Assembly (NCBI RefSeq): GCF_014212055.1
Contig: NZ_JACJVO010000050.1
Coordinates: forward strand, 1 to 64,000
DNA: 64,000 nt
Source of the DNA: Cohnella zeiphila
GTDB lineage: Bacteria > Bacillota > Bacilli > Paenibacillales > Paenibacillaceae
Direction: 5' to 3'
A program made the translations under genes and the position numbers. Of the stretch, positions 56,655 through 64,000 are shown piece after piece. How positions within the stretch are numbered: position 1 is the first letter of the stretch; every line of letters begins with the position of its first letter. A model generated the notes under the pieces. That model worked only from the letters and a program-made list of their open reading frames with translations. It was not told where the DNA came from and ran no database searches.

Positions 56655-58193
56655 ATGGTTTGGATTTGGGTCTTGATCGTCATCGTTGTTGGCGCGCTGT
56701 TCTTTGGGATCGGTTATGTGGTGCGCAAAACCATTGCGGAAGCCAAAATTTCCAGTGCCGAGCAAGCGGCCCTTCAGATTATCGAGAACGCCAAGAAGGA
56801 AGCCGACGCTGCCCGCAAGGAGACGGTGCTGGAAGCCAAAGACGAGGTGCACAAGCTCCGCAACGAAGCCGAACGCGACATCCGCGAGCGGCGAAACGAA
56901 ATTCAACGCCAAGAACGTCGTTTGGTGCAGAAGGAAGAATCGCTGGATCGCAAGATGGAAGCTTTGGAGCGCAAAGAGGAGCAGGTCGCCAACAAGGAGA
57001 AACGAATCGAAGGCATTCAAGAGCAGATCGAATCGCTTTATAAGCAGCAAATCAGCGAGTTGGAGAGAATCTCCAACCTGACGATGGAAGACGCGAAGCA
57101 GCTTATCCTGACCACGGTGGAGCAGGAAGTTCGCCACGAGTCGGCCCAGCTGATCAAGGATATCGAACAGCAGGCGAAGGAAGAGGCAGACAAGCGCGCG
57201 AGAGATATCATCTCCCTGGCGATACAGCGCTGCGCCGCGGATCATGTGGCGGAGACGACGGTATCGGTCGTATCGCTTCCGAACGAAGAGATGAAGGGAC
57301 GGATCATCGGCCGCGAAGGCCGCAACATCCGCGCGCTGGAGACGTTGACGGGGATCGACCTGATCATCGACGACACGCCGGAAGCGGTGATCCTGTCCGG
57401 CTTCGATCCGATTCGCCGCGAGATCGCGCGTACCGCGCTGGAGAAACTGGTGGCGGACGGACGCATCCATCCGGCCCGAATCGAAGAGATGGTCGAGAAG
57501 TCCCGCAAGGAAGTGGACGAGAGAATCCGGGAATACGGGGAGCAGGCGACGTTCGAAGTGGGCGTGCACGGCATCCATCCGGACCTGATCAAAATTCTCG
57601 GACGTTTGAAATTCCGGACGAGCTACGGCCAAAACGTGCTGAAGCACTCGATGGAAGTGGCGTATTTGACGGGACTGATGGCGGCGGAGCTCGGAGAAGA
57701 CGTTTCTCTCGCCAAACGCGCCGGCTTGCTGCATGATATCGGCAAGGCGCTCGACCACGAAGTGGAAGGTTCGCACGTCGAGATCGGCGTTGAATTGGCG
57801 AAGAAATACAAGGAGCATCCGGTTGTCATCAACAGCATCGCGTCGCACCACGGAGACGTGGAAGCGACGTCGGTCATCGCGATGCTCGTCGGAGCGGCGG
57901 ACGCGCTCAGCGCGGCCCGACCGGGAGCCCGTCGCGAGACGCTCGAGACGTACATCAAGCGTCTCGAGAAGCTGGAGGAGATCTCCGAATCGTTCGAAGG
58001 CGTCGAGAAGTCGTACGCCATCCAGGCCGGACGCGAAGTTCGGGTCATGGTTCAGCCCGAGAAGATCGACGACGCGGAGGCGTTCCGCCTTGCCCGCGAC
58101 ATCACGAAGAAGATCGAAGGCGAGCTGGACTACCCGGGTCATATCAAAGTCACGGTCATCCGCGAGACCCGCGCGGTGGAGTACGCGAAATAA
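56655..58193 (+). CDS. rny: Ribonuclease Y
   Basis: Membrane-anchored endoribonuclease that starts mRNA decay (512 aa). The N-terminal helix (WIWVLIVIVVGALFFGIGYVV) is followed by a long coiled coil (about 25-190), a KH domain (about 205-270: NEEMKGRIIGREGRNIRALE) and an HD domain with H360-D361 in AGLLHDIGKALDHE. ATG 56655 follows GAGGAGGTGA; an upstream in-frame ATG at 56571 lies in the leader. Order recA-rny-ymdB-spoVS matches B. subtilis. Confidence 0.96.
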   Translation: MVWIWVLIVIVVGALFFGIGYVVRKTIAEAKISSAEQAALQIIENAKKEADAARKETVLEAKDEVHKLRNEAERDIRERRNEIQRQERRLVQKEESLDRKMEALERKEEQVANKEKRIEGIQEQIESLYKQQISELERISNLTMEDAKQLILTTVEQEVRHESAQLIKDIEQQAKEEADKRARDIISLAIQRCAADHVAETTVSVVSLPNEEMKGRIIGREGRNIRALETLTGIDLIIDDTPEAVILSGFDPIRREIARTALEKLVADGRIHPARIEEMVEKSRKEVDERIREYGEQATFEVGVHGIHPDLIKILGRLKFRTSYGQNVLKHSMEVAYLTGLMAAELGEDVSLAKRAGLLHDIGKALDHEVEGSHVEIGVELAKKYKEHPVVINSIASHHGDVEATSVIAMLVGAADALSAARPGARRETLETYIKRLEKLEEISESFEGVEKSYAIQAGREVRVMVQPEKIDDAEAFRLARDITKKIEGELDYPGHIKVTVIRETRAVEYAK

Positions 58194-58210
58194 CAAACGG
58201 GAAGGCTTCA

Positions 58211-58255
58211 GAAGTGGTTGCGGAGCAAGCTCGCAGCCGCTTCTTCCCTTTTTTT
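58211..58255 (+). terminator. Rho-independent terminator after rny
   Basis: GAAGTGGTTGCGGAGC pairs with GCTCGCAGCCGCTTC (wobbles and one bulge), followed by TTCCC and seven Ts. Confidence 0.85.
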
Positions 58256-58287
58256 AAGGGAGCTTCGGATCGGAAAGGAGCGCTCGG

Positions 58288-59082
58288 ATGAAAGTAGTGT
58301 TTATCGGGGATATCGTCGGCAACGTGGGCCGGGATGCGGTGAAGCGGCTGCTTCCTTGGCTGAAGGATAAATACCAGCCCCATATCGTCATCGCCAACGG
58401 CGAGAACGCTGCCGGAGGACGGGGCATCAACGCGGCGATTACGCGCGAGCTGTTCGAATGGGGCGTGCACGGCATCACGATGGGCAACCACACGTGGGAT
58501 AATCGGGACATCTTCGAGTTTATTGACAGCGAGCCTCGGATGGTAAGGCCTGCGAACTTGCCGCCCGGAACGCCGGGAACGGGCAGCGCGGTCATCAAGG
58601 TCGGGAACAAGGAACTGGCGATCGTCAATCTGATCGGCCGCACGTTCCTGCCGCCCGCCGATTGCCCGTTCCGGACGGCGGACGACCTCTTGGACGAGCT
58701 GCGGCGCAAGCATAAATGCATTCTGGTCGATTTTCACGCGGAGGCGACGAGCGAGAAAATCGCCATGGGCTGGCATCTGGACGGAAAAGCTTCGCTCGTG
58801 GTCGGCACCCATACGCACGTGCAGACCAACGACGAACGGATTTTGCCGGAAGGGACCGCCTACGTGACCGACGCGGGAATGACCGGCCCTCGCGATGGCG
58901 TGCTCGGCATGGATCGGACGACGGTCATCCGGAAGTTCATCACCGGCTTGCCCGCGCGCTTCCAAGTGGCGGAGACCAAATGGATTCTGAGCGGCGTGTT
59001 CGTCGACATCGACGAAGCAACCGGCAAGGCGGTCAAAGTTCAGACGATCCGGGTCGACGAGGACTCCTGGATTCCCAGTTGA
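58288..59082 (+). CDS. ymdB: YmdB metallophosphoesterase
   Basis: Di-metal phosphoesterase (264 aa) of the YmdB family, with metal motifs GDIVGNVGRD, NGENAAGGRG, GNHTWDN and GTHTHVQTND. In B. subtilis YmdB hydrolyses 2',3'-cyclic nucleotides and influences biofilm and sporulation choices. AAAGGAG precedes the start. It lies between rny and spoVS as expected. Confidence 0.95.
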   Translation: MKVVFIGDIVGNVGRDAVKRLLPWLKDKYQPHIVIANGENAAGGRGINAAITRELFEWGVHGITMGNHTWDNRDIFEFIDSEPRMVRPANLPPGTPGTGSAVIKVGNKELAIVNLIGRTFLPPADCPFRTADDLLDELRRKHKCILVDFHAEATSEKIAMGWHLDGKASLVVGTHTHVQTNDERILPEGTAYVTDAGMTGPRDGVLGMDRTTVIRKFITGLPARFQVAETKWILSGVFVDIDEATGKAVKVQTIRVDEDSWIPS

Positions 59083-59102
59083 AGCTTCGCGGTTAATCCC
59101 CG

Positions 59103-59136
59103 ACGCAGCGCGCCCGAACGAGGGCGGCTGCGTTTT
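59103..59136 (+). terminator. Rho-independent terminator after ymdB
   Basis: ACGCAGC-GC-GCCC pairs with GGGC-G-GCTGCGT around GAACGA, followed by TTT. Confidence 0.8.
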
Positions 59137-59249
59137 CCCATTCTGAGGAATGTTTTCCATCCTTTCGGTCCCGAATATCCCGCCAGAGCGGTCCGCTATC
59201 GCAGAATTCAGAATTTTTCGCATTTTAACGTGTCACGGCCGTTGATACG

Positions 59250-59277
59250 GCAGGAATTATTGGCCTTCTCACCGAAT
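59250..59277 (+). promoter_or_regulatory. Sigma-H promoter of spoVS
   Basis: GCAGGAATT at 59250-59258, a 12-bp spacer and ACCGAAT at 59271-59277 match the sigma-H consensus RNAGGAWWW / RNNGAAT exactly. spoVS is sigma-H dependent in B. subtilis. Confidence 0.85.
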
Positions 59278-59331
59278 AAATATCCCTTAGTGGACCCAAC
59301 CTTTGATCCCTGAGCCGAGGAGGAAATGGTC

Positions 59332-59592
59332 ATGGAAGTTTTAAAGGTATCCGCAAAGTCCAATCCAAATTCTGTCGCAGGCGCTTTGGCAGGCGTGCTT
59401 CGCGAACGCGGGGGAGCGGAACTGCAAGCGATCGGGGCAGGAGCGCTCAACCAGGCGATCAAGGCAGTCGCAATCGCACGCGGGTTCGTGGCTCCCAGCG
59501 GGGTGGATCTGATTTGCATCCCGGCTTTTACGGATATCGTAATCGACGGAGAAGACAGAACGGCGATCAAGCTCATCGTAGAGCCCAGATAA
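59332..59592 (+). CDS. spoVS: Stage V sporulation protein S
   Basis: Alba-like small protein of 86 residues with the highly conserved sequence MEVLKVSAKSNPNSVAGALA ... GAGALNQAIKAVAIARGF. It affects septation and coat/spore development; nucleic-acid binding is suspected from its fold. ATG 59332 gives the invariant family start and follows GAGGAGG at 59317-59323; the ATG at 59326 is too close. A sigma-H promoter lies upstream and a terminator downstream, so it is monocistronic. Confidence 0.97.
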   Translation: MEVLKVSAKSNPNSVAGALAGVLRERGGAELQAIGAGALNQAIKAVAIARGFVAPSGVDLICIPAFTDIVIDGEDRTAIKLIVEPR

Positions 59593-59615
59593 TCGATCGG
59601 CCATCGGCCGTCCAG

Positions 59616-59691
59616 CCTGTTCACGAAGAATCGGATCCGGGAGATCTCGCTTAGACCTTCTTCCCCGGAGGATTCGGCGGACAGGTTTTTT
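59616..59691 (+). terminator. Long-stem terminator after spoVS
   Basis: CCTGT (59616-59620) pairs with ACAGG (59681-59685), with inner GAATC/GATTC and TCCGGG/CCCGGA stems, followed by six Ts. Confidence 0.75.
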
Positions 59692-59728
59692 GTTGTTCGG
59701 CGGTTTAATACGGGGGGTCAATAAATTC

Positions 59729-59912
59729 GGGGGCTCCCCCAAAAGTAATCGGAATAAACTTCGAAGCTTTACGTCACTTTTGGGGGTTTGATATCGGGGG
59801 CTCCCCCAAAAGGAATCGGAATAAACTTCGAAGCTTTACGTCACTTTTGGGGGTTTGATATCGGGGGCTCCCCCAAAAGGAATGGGAATAAACTTCACGT
59901 CACTTTTAGGGG
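59729..59912. repeat. Interspersed hairpin repeat, family A, locus 3 (three cores)
   Basis: Three tandem cores, 59729-59786, 59796-59853 and 59863-59912, with a spacer TTTGATATC. The first two are nearly identical; the third lacks about 9 bases in the loop and has a degenerate right arm (CACTTTTAGGGG). Core interiors read AATCGGAATAAACTTCGAAG. The array lies between the spoVS terminator and the dipeptidase ribosome site, with nothing else in the gap. Confidence 0.88.
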
Positions 59913-59934
59913 ACCAAATTAAGGAGGAATGCTC

Positions 59935-60876
59935 ATGTTGCCGGTAGCGGACTTGCACTGCGACGTGCTGTGCAAAATGGCAAGAAATCCGGACCTCGCG
60001 CTGGAAGCAAGCGAGGAAACAAGCGAGCTCGACGTGACGAAGGCGAGGCTTGCGGCGGGCGGAGTCGGATTGCAGGTATTCGCCATCTACATTCCGGCGG
60101 AGCTGCCGATGCGGCCGGAGACCGCGCTGCGGGAAGCGGAACTGTTCTGGTCGAAGGTCGCCGCCGTGCCCGGCATGCGCCCGGTCCGCCGGGCCGCCGA
60201 TCTGGAAGAAGCGGCTCGGAACGGTCAGACGGCGGCGCTGCTCTCGCTGGAGGGAGTGGACAGCCTGCAGGGCCAGTGGTGGGCGCTGCAGCTGCTGCAC
60301 CGACTCGGCGTCCGGCTGCTCGGCATTGCTTGGAACAACGCCAACTGGGCGTGCGACGGCGCGACGGAACCGAGGGGAGCAGGCCTCACCCGCGACGGCA
60401 GGCGCCTCGTTCGGGAGTGCGAGAACCTGGGCATTCTGATCGACGTATCTCATCTCTCCGAGCGGGGCTTCTGGGACGTGGCCGAACTGGCCGGCCGCCC
60501 GTTCTTCGCTTCCCATTCCAACGCCAGGGCCATCCGGGACCACCCCCGCAACTTGACGGACGATCAGCTCAAAGCGATTCTGGCCGTGGACGGGCTGGTC
60601 GGGATCACGTTCGTCCCGTGGTTTCTGACCGACCGGGAGCCGGCGACCATCGACGACGTGCTGCGGCACGTCGAGCATGTCTGCGAGCTCGGCGGGGAGA
60701 ACCATCTGGCGTTCGGCTCGGACTTCGACGGCATCGACCGGTACGTGAACGGGCTGGCGCATCCCGGCCAGTATCCGGCGCTGGCCGAGGCGCTGCTCGC
60801 CCGGTATCCGGAGCCGCTCGTCAGCGGATTTCTGGGAGGCAATGCCAGACGGTTTCTATCTCGAAATTTGCGGTAA
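59935..60876 (+). CDS. Membrane dipeptidase family (M19) peptidase, 313 aa
   Basis: Zinc-dependent TIM-barrel peptidase related to renal dipeptidase. Metal-binding H8-C-D10 near the N-terminus, LEGVD, IDVSHLSERGFWD and FASHSNARAIRDHPRNLTDDQ are visible, as is the GSDFDGID segment. No signal peptide, so the enzyme is probably cytoplasmic. ATG 59935 follows AAGGAGG at 59921-59927. It cleaves dipeptides, possibly including D-residues; the true substrate is not known. It lies between spoVS and korAB. Confidence 0.92.
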   Translation: MLPVADLHCDVLCKMARNPDLALEASEETSELDVTKARLAAGGVGLQVFAIYIPAELPMRPETALREAELFWSKVAAVPGMRPVRRAADLEEAARNGQTAALLSLEGVDSLQGQWWALQLLHRLGVRLLGIAWNNANWACDGATEPRGAGLTRDGRRLVRECENLGILIDVSHLSERGFWDVAELAGRPFFASHSNARAIRDHPRNLTDDQLKAILAVDGLVGITFVPWFLTDREPATIDDVLRHVEHVCELGGENHLAFGSDFDGIDRYVNGLAHPGQYPALAEALLARYPEPLVSGFLGGNARRFLSRNLR

Positions 60877-60959
60877 ACGATGGCGGCGAAAGCTTGATTC
60901 ATACCGGGATCGCAACGGTTCCATCAGAAAGAGCTATTATTCCTTTTGGACGGAAAAGC

Positions 60960-60988
60960 TTGCATTTTACACTACGCAATCATAGAAT
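60960..60988 (+). promoter_or_regulatory. korAB promoter
   Basis: TTGCAT at 60960-60965, 17-bp spacer, TAGAAT at 60983-60988. Confidence 0.65.
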
Positions 60989-61037
60989 TTATTTGACAAT
61001 ACGTCATTGAACTCGCGTTCAAGAGGAGATGGACACT

Positions 61038-62774
61038 GTGATCAGTCAATTGTCTTGGAAAATTGGCGGGCAGCAGGGCGAGGGCGTGGAAAGTACGGAT
61101 CGTATTTTCTCCACGGCGCTCAACCGGCTGGGGTACTATTTGTACGGCTACCGTCATTTTTCCTCGCGCATCAAAGGCGGGCATACGAATAACAAGATCA
61201 GAATCAGCACGAAGCCGATTCGTGCGATCTCGGACGATCTGGATATTCTGGTCGCTTTCGATCAGGAAAGCATCGACCTGAACGCCGGCGAGCTGCGTGC
61301 CGGAGGCGTCGTGGTGGCGGACGCGAAATTTTCGCCCACGATTCCGGAGGGCATCGAAGCTCGACTGTTCGCGGTACCGATTACAGCGATCGCCGAGGAG
61401 CTCGGCACCTCCCTTATGAAAAATATGGTGGCTTCGGGCGCGTCCTGGGCACTGCTGGGCCTTCCGCTCGAAGTATTCAATAAAGCGGTGGAAGAGGAGT
61501 TCGGGCGCAAGGGCCCGGCCGTCGTCGAGAAGAACGTCCAGGCGGTCAAGCGCGGCGCGGAGTTCGTGCTGGAGCAGGCCGGCGGACCGCTGGAGCAATT
61601 CAAGCTGGAATCGGCGGACGGCAAGCAGAAGCTGTTCATGATCGGCAACGAAGCGCTCGGCCTTGGCGCCATCGCCGCAGGCTGCCGTCTCATGTCCGCT
61701 TATCCGATTACGCCGGCTTCGGAGATTATGGAATATCTGATCAAGAAGCTTCCCAAGTTCGGCGGCACCGTCGTGCAGACGGAAGACGAGATCGCGGCGG
61801 CGACGATGGCGATCGGCGCCAACTATGCGGGCGTACGCACGATGACGGCTTCGGCAGGTCCGGGCTTGTCTCTCATGATGGAGTCGATCGGCCTGTCCGG
61901 AATGACCGAGACTCCGCTCGTCATCGTCGACACGCAGCGCGGCGGCCCGTCGACCGGCCTGCCGACGAAGCAGGAGCAGTCCGACATCAACGCGCTCATT
62001 TACGGAACGCACGGCGAGATTCCAAAGGTGGTGCTTGCGCCGAGCACGATCGAAGAATGCTTTTACGATATGGTTGAAGCGTTTAACGTGGCCGAAGTGT
62101 ACCAAGTTCCGGTCATCGTCGCGACCGATCTTCAATTGTCGCTCGGCAAGCAATCGTGCGAGCCGCTCGACTACGGCCGCATCCGGATCGAACGCGGCAA
62201 GCTGCAGACGGGCGAACTGCCGGAACGGGAGCCGAACAAGCTGTTCCCGCGTTATGAGTTTTCCGAAGACGGCATCTCCCCGCGCGTGCTGCCGGGGGCG
62301 ATGAACGGCATTCACCATGTGACGGGCGTCGAGCACGATCAGGAGGGCAAGCCGTCGGAGAGCGCGGACAACCGCCGGAAAATGATGGAGAAACGCATGG
62401 GCAAGCTGGATTCGCTGCGGATCACCGACGCCGTCAAAGCGGACGCTCCGCACGAAGCGCCGGATCTCGTCGTCGTGGCGATGGGTTCGACCGGCGGCAC
62501 GGTCGACGAAGCGCGGCTTCGCCTCGCTCAAGAAGGCATGGCGATCAACCACGTGACCGTGCGTCAGCTGCACCCGTTCCCGTCCGATCTGCTGGAGCCG
62601 CATCTGCGCAAGGCAAAGAAGGTGGTCGTGTTGGAGAACAACGCGACCGGCCAGTTGGCCAACCTGATCAAGATGAACGTCGGCTGCCACGACAAGATCG
62701 AGAGCCTGCTCAAGTACGACGGCACGCCGTTCCTCCCCTCCGAAATCGAAAAAGCTTGCAGGGAGATGAGATAA
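61038..62774 (+). CDS. korA: 2-oxoacid:ferredoxin oxidoreductase, subunit alpha (gamma-alpha fusion)
   Basis: The N-terminal gamma domain (residues about 1-190: WKIGGQQGEGVESTDRIFSTAL ... SSRIKGGHTNNKIRIS) is fused to the alpha pyrimidine-binding domain (about 200-578: GNEALGLGAIAAGCRLMSAYPITPASEIMEYL). With KorB it oxidatively decarboxylates a 2-oxoacid, probably 2-oxoglutarate or pyruvate, reducing ferredoxin. GTG 61038 gives the family start MISQLSWKIGG with AGAGGAG at good spacing; ATG 61029 abuts that site. Confidence 0.93.
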   Translation: MISQLSWKIGGQQGEGVESTDRIFSTALNRLGYYLYGYRHFSSRIKGGHTNNKIRISTKPIRAISDDLDILVAFDQESIDLNAGELRAGGVVVADAKFSPTIPEGIEARLFAVPITAIAEELGTSLMKNMVASGASWALLGLPLEVFNKAVEEEFGRKGPAVVEKNVQAVKRGAEFVLEQAGGPLEQFKLESADGKQKLFMIGNEALGLGAIAAGCRLMSAYPITPASEIMEYLIKKLPKFGGTVVQTEDEIAAATMAIGANYAGVRTMTASAGPGLSLMMESIGLSGMTETPLVIVDTQRGGPSTGLPTKQEQSDINALIYGTHGEIPKVVLAPSTIEECFYDMVEAFNVAEVYQVPVIVATDLQLSLGKQSCEPLDYGRIRIERGKLQTGELPEREPNKLFPRYEFSEDGISPRVLPGAMNGIHHVTGVEHDQEGKPSESADNRRKMMEKRMGKLDSLRITDAVKADAPHEAPDLVVVAMGSTGGTVDEARLRLAQEGMAINHVTVRQLHPFPSDLLEPHLRKAKKVVVLENNATGQLANLIKMNVGCHDKIESLLKYDGTPFLPSEIEKACREMR

Positions 62775-62778
62775 AAAC

Positions 62779-63645
62779 ATGGCAACGTTCAAAGAGTTCC
62801 GCAACAACGTCAAGCCGAACTGGTGTCCGGGCTGCGGCGACTTCTCCGTGCAGGCTTCGATTCAGCGGGCGGCGGCGAACATCGGCCTCGAGCCGCACCA
62901 GCTGGCCGTCATCTCAGGCATCGGCTGCTCCGGCCGGATCTCCGGCTATATTAACGCCTACGGCCTGCACGGCATTCATGGCCGCGCGCTGCCGATCGCC
63001 CAGGGCGTCAAGCTCGCCAACCGCGAGCTGACCGTCATCGCATCGGGCGGCGACGGCGACGGCTTCGCTATCGGCATGGGCCACACGGTTCATGCGATCC
63101 GGCGCAACCTGGACATTACGTACATCGTCATGGACAACCAGATTTACGGCCTGACGAAGGGCCAGACGTCGCCTCGCAGCGCGGAAGGCTTCAAGACGAA
63201 GTCGACGCCCGAAGGCTCGATCGAGAGCACGCTGTCGCCGCTGGAGATCGCCTTGTCCGCAGGCGCGACGTTCGTCGCCCAATCGTTCTCGAGCGACCTG
63301 AAACAGCTGACTTCGCTGATCGAAGCCGGCATGCAGCACAAAGGGTTCTCGCTGATCAACGTGTTCAGCCCGTGCGTCACCTTCAACAAGGTGAATACGT
63401 ACGACTGGTTCAAGGAGCATATCGTCAATCTGGAGCAGTTCCCCGAATACGATCCGTCCAACCGTATCGCGGCCATGAACAAGATCATGGAGACGGGCGG
63501 CATGCTGACGGGCCTGATCTACCAGGACAAAAACCGCAAGTCGTACGAGGATATGGCGGTCGGCTTCGGGCAGGAAGCGCTGGCGAAGCAGGATCTTAGC
63601 CTGTCGCGCGAGCAGTTCGACAAGCTGGTGGCGGAGTTCAAATAA
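62779..63645 (+). CDS. korB: 2-oxoacid:ferredoxin oxidoreductase, subunit beta
   Basis: Thiamin diphosphate-binding beta subunit (288 aa). It has the C16-P-G-C-G20 motif, a third Cys in GIGCSGRISGY, and the ThDP/Mg site GGDGDGFAIGMGH followed by YIVMDNQIYGLTKGQTSPR. It follows korA by 4 bases with a weak ribosome site, so translation is coupled. It lacks a ferredoxin domain, as expected for the two-gene korAB type. In related genomes miaB usually follows; here an AT-rich, possibly mobile segment follows. Confidence 0.95.
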   Translation: MATFKEFRNNVKPNWCPGCGDFSVQASIQRAAANIGLEPHQLAVISGIGCSGRISGYINAYGLHGIHGRALPIAQGVKLANRELTVIASGGDGDGFAIGMGHTVHAIRRNLDITYIVMDNQIYGLTKGQTSPRSAEGFKTKSTPEGSIESTLSPLEIALSAGATFVAQSFSSDLKQLTSLIEAGMQHKGFSLINVFSPCVTFNKVNTYDWFKEHIVNLEQFPEYDPSNRIAAMNKIMETGGMLTGLIYQDKNRKSYEDMAVGFGQEALAKQDLSLSREQFDKLVAEFK

Positions 63646-63678
63646 GGGCAGCGCGAAAAATAGGGTCAAAACTTCATA

Positions 63679-63734
63679 GCTTGCGTAGCGGGTATGTACG
63701 ACAGATAATAGCGTAGTTACCCCGTTACGCAAGC
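63679..63734. repeat. Large inverted repeat after korB
   Basis: GCTTGCGTAGCGGGTA (63679-63694) pairs with the arm 63718-63734 (TACCCCGTTACGCAAGC), with one mismatch and one bulge. No T-run follows, and base composition is far more AT-rich than the genes to the left. Confidence 0.8.
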
Positions 63735-63745
63735 GTACTAACTAC

Positions 63746-63794
63746 AACGCTTATCAAATTAATCCATTGGAGGGATTGATATTGGATAAGCGTT
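63746..63794 (+). promoter_or_regulatory. Hairpin enclosing a ribosome binding site
   Basis: AACGCTTATC (63746-63755) pairs perfectly with GATAAGCGTT (63785-63794), with an inner AATCC/GGATT stem. The GGAGGG ribosome site (63769-63774) lies at the apex, and the TTG start of a short ORF lies in the right arm, so the structure could gate its translation. Confidence 0.6.
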
Positions 63795-63841
63795 CTTTGT
63801 CGTCATTTAAAGTCCAAGGGCTTAACAGCTTGCAGCTTTGA
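63782..63841 (+). CDS. Short ORF, 19 aa, possible leader peptide or truncated gene start
   Basis: TTG 63782 follows GGAGGG at ideal spacing. The frame reads MDKRSLSSFKVQGLNSLQL and stops at 63841. It could be a leader peptide, or the beginning of a gene cut by an inserted element starting near 63851. No homologue is recognised. Confidence 0.35.
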   Translation: MDKRSLSSFKVQGLNSLQL

Positions 63842-63850
63842 TTTCGATAT

Positions 63851-64000
63851 TGTAGTGGTCAAGTAAGACAACGGGACAATCGACGTAGAATGAATGGGCT
63901 TGGTTGAGTTGTTTTTCAAGAAAGTAAAAATAAAGAGAGCAGTAAGGTTGTAACCTCACTGCTCTCCAATTTTCTTTTCAACCTAAACCGCAAAGGATGG
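63851..64000. mobile_element. Possible insertion-sequence end, truncated by the window
   Basis: From TGTAGTGGTCAAG (63851) the DNA is AT-rich. A 32-base hairpin, GAGAGCAGT...ACTGCTCTC (63935-63966), is T-rich on both sides and would terminate transcripts in either direction. On the minus strand a frame entering from beyond the window ends ...PSFAV-stop at 63985-63983. The TG-start end, terminator and gene end suggest the tail of an IS element whose transposase lies outside; this is tentative. Confidence 0.35.

Noticed and set aside
56493..58196. 567-codon minus-strand frame opposite rny
   Set aside because: Antisense of RNase Y; similar mirror frames occur opposite most long genes here.
59146..59176. 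A first sigma-H-like site (AGGAATG and GAAT) between ymdB and spoVS
   Set aside because: The spacing is about 17 bases instead of 11-12 and both flanking R positions fail; the site at 59250 is exact.

Overview
The window is a block of chromosomal core genes from a high-GC, endospore-forming Firmicute, most likely in the Paenibacillaceae (Paenibacillus or Cohnella type). Sporulation genes (ypjB, dpaAB, spoIIIE, sleB, spoVS), the bacillithiol genes bshA and bshB1, a qcrABC menaquinol:cytochrome c reductase and gene order matching Bacillus subtilis all support this. Coding DNA is GC-rich throughout, with ATG, GTG and TTG starts behind strong AGGAGG-type ribosome binding sites. No rRNA, tRNA or CRISPR array was seen. 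Nearly all genes are on the + strand; the only clear minus-strand gene is a YitT-family membrane protein (7635-8504).

Region 1 (1-23.8 kb) follows the B. subtilis ypi-qcr-ypj-dapB-mgsA-bsh-cca-birA-panBCD-dinG-ypmB order: an unknown protein, an IDEAL-domain peptide, a CE7 acetylesterase, ypiF, qcrABC, ypjA, ypjB, yitT (reversed), a MazG-type pyrophosphohydrolase, a TPR protein, dapB, mgsA, bshB1, bshA, cca, birA, panBCD, a second TPR protein, dinG, rex, an MTA/SAH deaminase and ypmB. Many neighbours overlap by 4 bases, so much of it is translationally coupled.

Region 2 (24.0-32.1 kb) lies between ypmB and asnS and departs from the Bacillus order. It holds a membrane protein plus a short FtsH-like AAA metalloprotease, an ECF sigma factor with its membrane-bound anti-sigma partner, a nested intergenic repeat array, hisC, a 3-hydroxyacyl-CoA dehydrogenase and ackA.

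Region 3 (32.1-63.6 kb) returns to core order: asnS, dnaD, dpaAB, dapG, dapA, rnjB, tepA, ylzJ, spoIIIE, sleB, ymfF, ymfH, ymfI, ymfJ, ymfK, rodZ, a small membrane protein, yajQ, pgsA, cinA, recA, recX, rny, ymdB, spoVS, a dipeptidase and korAB. Lysine/DAP/dipicolinate synthesis (dapB; dpaAB-dapG-dapA), RNA decay (rnjB, rny), DNA repair (recA, recX, dinG) and spore formation are strongly represented.

Region 4 (63.65-64.0 kb) is AT-rich, with two large inverted repeats, a short ORF and what looks like the edge of a mobile element cut by the window end.

The most notable unexplained structure is in the non-coding DNA. Three families of intergenic repeats occur: a GGGGG/CCCCC-bounded hairpin repeat (six cores at three loci), a nested array of TTGAAATCAGATTAA-like palindromes with a roughly 204-bp higher-order period, and a roughly 51-bp tandem repeat carrying GGTAATCTGATTACC upstream of recA. 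Several promoters are readable by eye, including a perfect SOS box at recA and sigma-H, sigma-G and sigma-K-like promoters at spoVS, sleB and dpaA.
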